64,000 nucleotides of DNA. It comes from Pseudomonas sp. G2-4 (GTDB taxonomy: Bacteria; Pseudomonadota; Gammaproteobacteria; Pseudomonadales; Pseudomonadaceae). The translations under genes were made by a program, and so were the position numbers. The notes under the pieces were generated by a model. The model searched no databases. It saw nothing but the letters and a program-made list of their open reading frames with translations, and was not told where the DNA came from. Below, piece by piece: positions 1 through 6,174 of this stretch. How positions within the stretch are numbered: the stretch's first letter is position 1; each line of letters begins with the position of its first letter. The DNA lies in NCBI RefSeq assembly GCF_030064125.1, contig NZ_CP125957.1, positions 6,492,001 to 6,556,000 of the forward strand. The letters are read 5' to 3'.

Positions 1-1531
1 CGACCTCTTCGGGCATGCCGTCGATGGACAGGTAGAAGTGACGCTTGCCTTCGGCCTTGACGCCCACACCGGTGATGTCAACGCGGTAGGTTTCGCCGTG
101 AACATCGATGACGAACTCGGTCGGCACGCCTTCGCCGCCCGCCGAGCTCACACTGCCGGCCTCAGGGATCGGCAACAGCACTTCTGGCGTCAGGGTGCCG
201 GCTTCGCGCTCTTCGAGGAACTTGCGCCCGATGTCCGGGAACATGGCGTAGGTCAGTACGTCTTCTTCAGACTTGGCCAGCGCGCCGATTTCGCCACGCA
301 GCTTGGTCATTTCCGGCTTGAGCAGGTCGGCCGGACGCACGTCGATCACGTCTTCGCTACCGATGGCCTGACGGCGCAGCTTCTCATTGACCAAACCCGG
401 CGCCTTGCCGTAGCCGCCCTGCAAGTAGAGCTTCACTTCGTTGGTGATGGTCTTGTAACGCTCGCCGGCCAACACGTTGAAAAACGCCTGGGTGCCGACG
501 ATCTGCGAGGTCGGGGTCACCAACGGCGGGAAGCCGAGGTCTTCGCGCACTCGCGGAATTTCCGCCAGCACTTCGTTCATCCGGTTCAGCGCGCCCTGCT
601 CTTTCAACTGGTTGGCCAGGTTGGAAATCATCCCGCCCGGTACCTGGTTGACCTGGACCCGGGTGTCCACCGCGGTGAATTCGCTTTCGAACTGGTGGTA
701 CTTTTTGCGCACGGCATAGAAATACAGGCCGATTTCCTGGAGCAATTCCAGATTCAGGCCAGTGTCGAACTCGCTGCCCTTGAGGGCCGCGACCATCGAT
801 TCGGTGCCCGGATGGCTGGTGCCCCAGGCGAAGCTGGAGATCGCGGTGTCGATGTGATCAGCGCCGTTTTCGATCGCCTTGAGCTGGCACATCGCAGCCA
901 GGCCGGCGGTGTCGTGGGAGTGGATAAAGACTGGCAACGACTGCTCGCTCTTCAGCGCCTTGACCAGCTCGCCAGTGGCATACGGGGTCAGCAGACCGGC
1001 CATGTCCTTGATCGCCACCGAATCGCAGCCCATGGCTTCCATTTGTTTGGCCTGGGCCACGAACGCATCGATGGTGTGCACCGGGCTCGTGGTGTAGGCG
1101 ATGGTGCCCTGGGCGTGCTTGCCGGCAGCCTTCACCGCTTCGATGGCGACTTTCAGGTTACGCACGTCGTTCATCGCATCGAAAATACGGAACACATCAA
1201 TGCCGTTGACCGCGGCTTTTGCCACGAACGCTTTGACCACGTCATCGCTGTAGTGGCGATAGCCCAACAGGTTCTGGCCGCGCAGCAGCATTTGCAGACG
1301 GGTGTTGGGCAGCGCCGCGCGCAGTTGGCGCAGGCGCTCCCACGGGTCTTCCTTCAGGAAGCGTACGCAGGCATCGAATGTCGCGCCGCCCCAGACTTCC
1401 AGGGACCAATAGCCGACTTTATCGAGCTTGTCGCAGATCGGCAGCATGTCTTCGGTGCGCATGCGGGTGGCAAGCAGCGATTGGTGGGCGTCGCGCAGGA
1501 TTGTGTCGGTTACGTGGATCTTCTTGGACAT
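1..1531 (-). CDS. oadA: Pyruvate carboxylase subunit B / oxaloacetate decarboxylase alpha-type (partial, C-terminus outside window)
   Basis: This is the carboxyltransferase-biotin carrier subunit of the two-subunit pyruvate carboxylase, which makes oxaloacetate for anaplerosis with the biotin carboxylase encoded just upstream. The protein starts MSKKIHVTD and shows the HMGL-like TIM barrel (TILRDAHQS, WGGATFDAC, RFLKEDPWERL) followed by the conserved carboxylase domain. About 510 codons are present. The biotinyl domain with its MKM lysine lies beyond position 1. I chose the ATG at 1531 because the AAGGA upstream is then 9 bases away, whereas an ATG at 1537 would be only 3 bases from it. The gene follows pycA by 12 bases, so they are cotranscribed. 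The family identity is firm; the true 3' end is not visible. Confidence 0.93.
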   Translation of the reverse strand, partial: MSKKIHVTDTILRDAHQSLLATRMRTEDMLPICDKLDKVGYWSLEVWGGATFDACVRFLKEDPWERLRQLRAALPNTRLQMLLRGQNLLGYRHYSDDVVKAFVAKAAVNGIDVFRIFDAMNDVRNLKVAIEAVKAAGKHAQGTIAYTTSPVHTIDAFVAQAKQMEAMGCDSVAIKDMAGLLTPYATGELVKALKSEQSLPVFIHSHDTAGLAAMCQLKAIENGADHIDTAISSFAWGTSHPGTESMVAALKGSEFDTGLNLELLQEIGLYFYAVRKKYHQFESEFTAVDTRVQVNQVPGGMISNLANQLKEQGALNRMNEVLAEIPRVREDLGFPPLVTPTSQIVGTQAFFNVLAGERYKTITNEVKLYLQGGYGKAPGLVNEKLRRQAIGSEDVIDVRPADLLKPEMTKLRGEIGALAKSEEDVLTYAMFPDIGRKFLEEREAGTLTPEVLLPIPEAGSVSSAGGEGVPTEFVIDVHGETYRVDITGVGVKAEGKRHFYLSIDGMPEEV

Positions 1532-1543
1532 TGTCATGGTTCC

Positions 1544-2959
1544 TTACAGGCCTGCGTGGGCGGCAATGGCGGCGGCGATGGCCAGGGCCAGCTCTTCGGG
1601 TTTGCGCTTGATCGAGTAATTGGTCAGCTCAGGATGGCTTTCCACGAAGCTGGTATTGAACTGGCCGCTACGGAATTCCGGGTTGCGCAGGATTTCCTGG
1701 TAATACGCGGCGGTGGTCTTGACCCCTTGCAAGCGCATGTCATCCAGGGCCCGCAGACCGCGGTCCATCGCCTCTTCCCAGGTCAATGCCCAGACCACCA
1801 GTTTCAGGCACATCGAATCGTAGAATGGTGGAATGGTGTAGCCGGTATAGATCGCTGTGTCGGTGCGCACGCCAGGGCCGCCGGGGGCGTAGTAGCGGGT
1901 GATCTTGCCGAAGCTGGGCAGGAAGTTGTTTTTCGGGTCCTCGGCGTTGATCCGGAACTGCAGGGCAAAGCCACGGTGCAGGATGTCTTCCTGCTTGACC
2001 GACAGCGGCAGCCCGGAGGCGATGCGGATCTGTTCGCGAACAATGTCGATACCGGTGATTTCTTCGGTGATGGTGTGTTCCACCTGCACCCGGGTGTTCA
2101 TCTCCATGAAGTACACCTCGCCCTCGGCGAGCAAGAACTCCACGGTGCCGGCATTCTCGTAGCCCACGGCCTTGGCGGCGCGCACCGACAGGTCACCGAT
2201 GTAAGCGCGCTGCTCAGGCGTCAATTGCGGGCTCGGGGCGATCTCGATCAGCTTCTGGTTGCGACGCTGGATCGAGCAGTCGCGCTCGAACAGGTGCACC
2301 ACGTTGCCGAAACTGTCACCGAGGATCTGCGCTTCGATGTGCTTGGGATTGACGATGCATTTTTCCAGGAACACTTCCGCCGAACCGAACGCCTTGGTGG
2401 CTTCGGAAATGACCCGCGGGAAGGCCTGTTCGAGTTCTTCACGGCTGTTGCAGCGACGGATACCACGACCACCGCCACCGGACGTAGCCTTGAGCATCAC
2501 CGGGTAACCGATCCGGTCCCCCTCGGTCAGGGCTTCTTCGATGCCCGCCACATTGCCTTCGGTGCCCGGCGTGACCGGCACACCGGCCTTGATCATGCTG
2601 CGGCGCGCTTCGGTCTTGTCGCCCATGCGGCGAATGACTTCCGCCGACGGGCCAATGAATTTGATGCCGCGTTCGGCGCAGATATCTGCCAGTTCAGCGT
2701 TTTCCGAAAGAAAACCGTAACCGGGGTGCAACGCATCGCAACCGGTTTCCACGGCCAGGTTCACCAACTTGCGCGGGTTGAGGTAGCCGGCCAGCGGATC
2801 GGCACCGATGCTATGGGCCTCGTCCGCGCGCTTGACGTGCAACGCATGGCGGTCCGCGTCGGAGTAGACCGCGACCGAGCGAATGCCCATCTCGGCGCAG
2901 GCGCGCACGATTCGGACGGCAATCTCACCACGGTTGGCGATCAGGATCTTTGTTATCAA
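1544..2959 (-). CDS. pycA: Pyruvate carboxylase subunit A (biotin carboxylase, AccC-like)
   Basis: An ATP-dependent biotin carboxylase of 471 residues, the usual length in Pseudomonas. It opens ITKILIANRGEIAVRIVRA and shows the ATP-grasp glycine loop (KATSGGGGRGIRR), the bicarbonate and metal region (EMNTRVQVEHTITEE) and the C-terminal carboxylase domain. It carboxylates biotin on OadA at the expense of ATP. The start is a TTG at 2959, supported by AGGG nine bases upstream and by the conserved N-terminus; an in-frame 29-residue extension to 3046 has no family support. It lies 12 bases before oadA and is divergent from the LysR gene across 187 bp. The nearby fatty-acid AccC is a paralogue, but pairing with oadA makes pyruvate carboxylase the better call. 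Confidence 0.94.
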   Translation of the reverse strand: MITKILIANRGEIAVRIVRACAEMGIRSVAVYSDADRHALHVKRADEAHSIGADPLAGYLNPRKLVNLAVETGCDALHPGYGFLSENAELADICAERGIKFIGPSAEVIRRMGDKTEARRSMIKAGVPVTPGTEGNVAGIEEALTEGDRIGYPVMLKATSGGGGRGIRRCNSREELEQAFPRVISEATKAFGSAEVFLEKCIVNPKHIEAQILGDSFGNVVHLFERDCSIQRRNQKLIEIAPSPQLTPEQRAYIGDLSVRAAKAVGYENAGTVEFLLAEGEVYFMEMNTRVQVEHTITEEITGIDIVREQIRIASGLPLSVKQEDILHRGFALQFRINAEDPKNNFLPSFGKITRYYAPGGPGVRTDTAIYTGYTIPPFYDSMCLKLVVWALTWEEAMDRGLRALDDMRLQGVKTTAAYYQEILRNPEFRSGQFNTSFVESHPELTNYSIKRKPEELALAIAAAIAAHAGL

Positions 2960-3093
2960 TTGGAGGTTCCCTTGAGCCGGTGATACCACGGCCTGGGATC
3001 CAGGCCGACGCGTGACCAGATGTAACAATCGGTCGCAGCTCCACACTAGTCCTGGCTGTTGATTAACAAAAATGAATAATTATTGGGTCATGC

Positions 3094-3109
3094 ATAAGTA
3101 AAGACTTAT
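3094..3109. promoter_or_regulatory. Candidate LysR operator (ATAAGT-AAAG-ACTTAT)
   Basis: A perfect 6-bp inverted repeat with a 4-bp spacer in the divergent pycA/LysR region, 38-53 bases upstream of the LysR start. The spacing and AT-rich T-N11-A character suit a LysR-type activator site. Assignment to the adjacent regulator is inferred from position. Confidence 0.5.
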
Positions 3110-3146
3110 AGTTGAGCTATCCGTCTCGGCCCTGAGGACTTAGAAA

Positions 3147-4106
3147 ATGCGTAAGTCATTGATGCGTATGACATTGCGTCAACTGCAGATTTTCAACGAG
3201 GTGTGCGACCTGAGGTCCTACAGCCGTGCTGCCGACGAAATGTCTCTCACACAACCGGCCGTTAGCCTACAGATTCGATCCCTTGAAGAGCTGATCGGCC
3301 AGCCGTTGTTTGAGTATGTAGGCAAAAAACTCTACATGACCGAGGCCGCCGAAGCGCTGCAACGCGCCAGCCGGGACATCTTCGGGCGCCTGGAAAACCT
3401 CGATATGCAGCTCTCGGACATGCAGGGCTCGCTGCAAGGCCAACTGAAGCTGGCGGTGGAATCCAGCGCCAAGTACTTCGTCCCGCACCTGTTCGCCGCG
3501 TTCAAGCGCCAGCACCCGGAGGTCAATCTCAACCTTACGGTGGTCAATCGCGGGCAAGTCATTCGACGACTCTCCGACAACCGTGACGACCTGGTGATCA
3601 TGTCCATGGTACCTCAGGACATGGGGCTGGAGTTCCTACCGTTTCTCAACAACCCCATCGTTGCCGTGGCGCCCCCGGATCATCCGCTGTGCCACATGGG
3701 TCCGCTGCGCTTGCAGGATCTGGAGCCGTATACGCTGCTGCTGCGCGAGCCAGGCTCAGGCACGCGACTGGCTTGCGAGGAGTACTTCAAGGAGAAACGG
3801 GTGCACTTCACCCAGACACTGGAAGTGGCGTCAGCGGAGGCCCAGCGCGAATGCGTGGTGGCCGGGCTGGGCGTGGCGCTGTTGACGCGCCACGCCGTGA
3901 GCCGGGAGCTTTCGTCCGGCGCACTCATCGAGTTGCCGATTGAGGAACTGCCGCTGTACCGCAGTTGGTGCCTGGTTCAGGCCAGGGCGAAGCGACTGTC
4001 GCCCGTGGCCCACGCCTTCCTGGCGTTCGTTCGCGGCGAGCGTACTCAGATCACTGGCCTGGTTGAACGTTTCGACGGGAAGCCGCCGGTGCCTGCCAGT
4101 AATTGA
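3147..4106 (+). CDS. pycR: LysR-family transcriptional regulator of the pyruvate carboxylase genes
   Basis: A 319-residue LysR regulator. The N-terminal winged helix (about residues 8-67) contains SRAADEMSLTQPAVSLQIRSLEELIGQPLF, and a periplasmic-binding-like effector domain follows (LKLAVESSAKYFVPHLFAAF, EPGSGTRLACEEYF). The effector half resembles CbbR/CysB-type sensors of small organic acids. It is divergent from pycA-oadA, the classical arrangement for a LysR activator of its neighbours. A palindrome in the shared promoter region is a candidate site. The symbol pycR is used in the sense of the P. aeruginosa orthologue beside pycA; the family is certain and the target is inferred. Its last 56 bases overlap the small gene on the other strand tail to tail. 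Confidence 0.85.
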   Translation: MRKSLMRMTLRQLQIFNEVCDLRSYSRAADEMSLTQPAVSLQIRSLEELIGQPLFEYVGKKLYMTEAAEALQRASRDIFGRLENLDMQLSDMQGSLQGQLKLAVESSAKYFVPHLFAAFKRQHPEVNLNLTVVNRGQVIRRLSDNRDDLVIMSMVPQDMGLEFLPFLNNPIVAVAPPDHPLCHMGPLRLQDLEPYTLLLREPGSGTRLACEEYFKEKRVHFTQTLEVASAEAQRECVVAGLGVALLTRHAVSRELSSGALIELPIEELPLYRSWCLVQARAKRLSPVAHAFLAFVRGERTQITGLVERFDGKPPVPASN

Positions 4107-4257
4107 TCTCTACCGCATCAGGAAATTCGCTGATTTCTGCCAGGAGCTGGCGCTGCTCACAGCGGTCTTCGATCGCACGACGGAACGCCATGCGGCGCTG
4201 ATCTTCCTGCTGACGACGGGTCTTGACGGCGCTGCGTTCTTCGTAGGACTGGGTCAT
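4051..4257 (-). CDS. Small conserved Pseudomonas protein of unknown function (PA3496-like)
   Basis: A 68-residue protein, MTQSYEERSAVKTRRQQEDQ at its start, then a strongly basic and arginine-rich helix (RRMAFRRAIEDRCEQRQ) and a short C-terminal tail. It has no signal peptide or membrane segment. GGGAGACTCGAC precedes the ATG and gives a plausible ribosome site. From memory it resembles the short family NCBI calls PA3496-family putative envelope integrity protein, but this was not tested and no function is shown in the sequence. The 3' end overlaps the end of the convergent LysR gene by 56 bases. It could be a chance reading frame, yet its charged helical composition and ribosome site argue that it is real. 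Confidence 0.6.
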   Translation of the reverse strand: MTQSYEERSAVKTRRQQEDQRRMAFRRAIEDRCEQRQLLAEISEFPDAVEINYWQAPAASRRNVQPGQ

Positions 4258-4361
4258 GTCGAGTCTCCCAAGGCATATACGGGAGCTTTACGATGAAGGC
4301 GCGGGATGACGGTTTGGCGGCGCGAGGGTTACAGAACGATGAATTCGGCTCGGATGACACC

Positions 4362-4484
4362 CTGTGGCGAGGGAGTTTGCTCCCGCTGGGTTGCGCAGCG
4401 ACCCCCAACGGCTATCCAGATACACCGCATTGGCAGGTTTGCGACTGCTGCGCAGCCGAGCGGGAGCAAGCTCCCTCGCCACAG
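4362..4484. repeat. REP doublet, type B (GTGGCGAGGGAG...)
   Basis: Two inverted copies of a roughly 38-base palindromic element, one on each strand, separated by about 45 bases. Each copy carries GTGGCGAGGGAGYTTGCTCC and a terminal GCGCAG hairpin. It fills the space between the small gene and rccR. The same family recurs as a single copy near 24.55 kb. REP pairs like this are mobilised in trans by RAYT transposases; none is in this window. Confidence 0.85.
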
Positions 4485-4500
4485 AAGCTCCAGACCGGGC

Positions 4501-5367
4501 TCAGTCATCCAGCGCTTTCACCGACTTGGGTGACAGCCGCAAGCTGCGCAGGCTGCGCTTCACGCTCTTGAGATGGTTGACCAGGCTCGGGCCGCGCGCC
4601 ATGGCGACGCCCATCGCCAATACGTCGATCACCACCAGGTGGGCAATGCGCGAGGTCAGCGGCGTGTAGATTTCGGTGTCTTCATGCACGTCAATCGCCA
4701 GGTTCACCGTCGAAAGCTCGGCCAATGGCGTCTGGCTTGGGCACAAGGTAATCAGCGAGGCACCGCTTTCGCGCACCAGGTTCGCAGTGATCAACAGGTC
4801 TTTGGAACGCCCCGACTGGGAAATACAGATCGCTACGTCAGTGGGTTTCAACGTGACTGCCGACATCGCCTGCATGTGCGGGTCAGAATAGGCGGCTGCG
4901 GTGAGCAGCAAACGGAAAAACTTGTGTTGGGCATCGGCCGCCACGGCGCCCGACGCACCAAAACCATAGAATTCGACACGCTGGGCCTGGGACATGGCCG
5001 TGACGGCTTTCTGCAACGCCACCGGGTCGAGTTTCTCGCGAACCTCCATCAGGGTGTGCAGGGTCGTGTCGAAGATTTTCAGGCTGTAGTCGGCGACCGA
5101 ATCGTCTTCATGGATCGCAAACTGGCCGAAGCTCGCCCCGGCGGCCAGGCTTTGCGCCAGCTTGAGTTTCAAGTCCTGGAACCCCGAGCAACCGATGGCC
5201 CGGCAGAAACGCACGATGGTCGGTTCGCTGATGCCAACGCTGTGGGCAAGATCGGCCATGGAGCTGTGCATCACGGCCGCAGGATCAAGCAGTACGTGAT
5301 CGGCGACTTTCAGCTCCGACTTGCGCAGCAGGTGGCGTGACTGGGCGATGTGTTGCAACAGGTTCAA
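4501..5367 (-). CDS. rccR: RpiR/HexR-family carbon regulator RccR
   Basis: A 288-residue RpiR-type regulator. The N-terminal helix-turn-helix domain (about 1-77: HLLRKSELKVADHVL, SVGISEPTIVRFCRAIGCSGF) is followed by a SIS sugar-phosphate-binding domain (about 115-260: FYGFGASGAVAADAQHKFFR, ISQSGRSKDLL). In P. fluorescens the orthologue RccR senses KDPG and controls pyruvate, glyoxylate-shunt and gluconeogenic genes; its place beside pyruvate carboxylase fits. A paralogue, HexR, has the same architecture, but HexR sits with zwf/edd genes, which are absent here. A perfect CTTGTAGT-TAT-ACTACAAG palindrome 44-62 bases before the start codon suggests autoregulation. Confidence 0.88.
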   Translation of the reverse strand: MNLLQHIAQSRHLLRKSELKVADHVLLDPAAVMHSSMADLAHSVGISEPTIVRFCRAIGCSGFQDLKLKLAQSLAAGASFGQFAIHEDDSVADYSLKIFDTTLHTLMEVREKLDPVALQKAVTAMSQAQRVEFYGFGASGAVAADAQHKFFRLLLTAAAYSDPHMQAMSAVTLKPTDVAICISQSGRSKDLLITANLVRESGASLITLCPSQTPLAELSTVNLAIDVHEDTEIYTPLTSRIAHLVVIDVLAMGVAMARGPSLVNHLKSVKRSLRSLRLSPKSVKALDD

Positions 5368-5410
5368 GGGGCTGGACTCTTGTTATGGGCAGGTGCCGGG
5401 ATGTAGCAAG

Positions 5411-5429
5411 CTTGTAGTTATACTACAAG
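5411..5429. promoter_or_regulatory. RccR/HexR-type operator (CTTGTAGT-TAT-ACTACAAG)
   Basis: A perfect inverted repeat with 8-bp arms and a 3-bp centre, placed directly upstream of rccR. It contains the TTGT...ACAA ends known for HexR sites and the TGTAGT/ACTACA core associated with RccR. Confidence 0.75.
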
Positions 5430-5803
5430 AATTGGCTTTTTGCCTGCCCCAATACGTAACCGGATTGGCTTGCCACCCCTTGTTTTCGCGGAGGGCGAGC
5501 CATGTAGCCATTCCGGACGGCTGTGACGCGAGAGAAAAATTTATTCTTTCCCCAACCAAAGGCACTTTCGAGCTTCTTGCCTTCTGAAAGCGGTTGACTG
5601 CTTAGAGAGTTGACCGCTTATAAACACCCTTACCAATACCGCCCTATATGATTTTCATATCCGCTCAGTTCATGCCGCTTATCACTAGCCACGCACACAT
5701 GCTCTTTCAAATTCTCACAACTTACCTCTTTCTCATGATTCATCACTTACCTATATTAGCGACGCAGGACGCAATTTAATCTTAACTACAGGAGTTACAT
5801 AAC
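5430..5803. other. AT-rich intergenic region upstream of the 104-residue orphan gene
   Basis: This 374-base stretch is clearly less GC-rich than the surroundings, especially after 5590. I see no convincing gene in it. A TATATT hexamer at 5752-5757 may be the -10 of the promoter of the downstream gene, but no good -35 accompanies it. Confidence 0.4.
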
Positions 5804-6118
5804 ATGGCGATTAACACCAAAGACTGGACCGCACAAATTGACCGTATGCCCGGGGCAGCTTCGTTCCGTGTCTATGGAACGGTAGAGGTATCGAACAGTG
5901 GCATCATCCCAAAGTTGGTGCTGAGTGAAACACAAGATAAATCGTTCGACCTCCGTTTGGAGTTGCAACTCGAACAAAGTGATGAAGTTGCACTACAAGT
6001 TATCACGCACAAACATGTCGAGTATAAAGTCCTTGGCGACTCGAGCGTCACCGGGGTCAGCATCTTCTTCAATGATGAACTCGTTCATCATATTGATGAC
6101 GTCATGATCACGCACTAA
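5804..6118 (+). CDS. Hypothetical low-GC orphan protein, 104 residues
   Basis: I do not recognise this protein. It starts MAINTKDWTAQIDRMPGAAS and looks like a compact beta-rich cytosolic domain (alternating hydrophobic strands such as FRVYGTVEV, KLVLSET, VALQVITH, GVSIFFNDELVHHI), with no signal peptide, membrane segment or cysteine. AGGAG nine bases before the ATG is a strong ribosome site, which makes it a credible gene. Its base composition is roughly half GC, below the neighbouring genes, and the upstream region is AT-rich, suggesting acquisition by transfer. It stands alone between rccR and the GGDEF-EAL gene. A role cannot be assigned. Confidence 0.7.
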   Translation: MAINTKDWTAQIDRMPGAASFRVYGTVEVSNSGIIPKLVLSETQDKSFDLRLELQLEQSDEVALQVITHKHVEYKVLGDSSVTGVSIFFNDELVHHIDDVMITH

Positions 6119-6138
6119 TACATGATGATCTTCCCATC

Positions 6139-6163
6139 GGAGCGGCACCGTGCGTGCCACTCC
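6139..6163. terminator. Stem-loop between two convergent genes
   Basis: GGAG-C-GGCAC / GTGCC-A-CTCC hairpin with a 5-base loop and one mismatch, lying between the ends of the orphan gene and the GGDEF-EAL gene. No T-run follows on either strand, so termination activity is uncertain. Confidence 0.4.
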
Positions 6164-6174
6164 GGCGGGAAGTT

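Noticed and set aside
38..2983. A 981-codon open frame on the plus strand across oadA and pycA
   Set aside because: It is the antisense of two certain genes in GC-rich DNA, has no domain pattern and no ribosome site.
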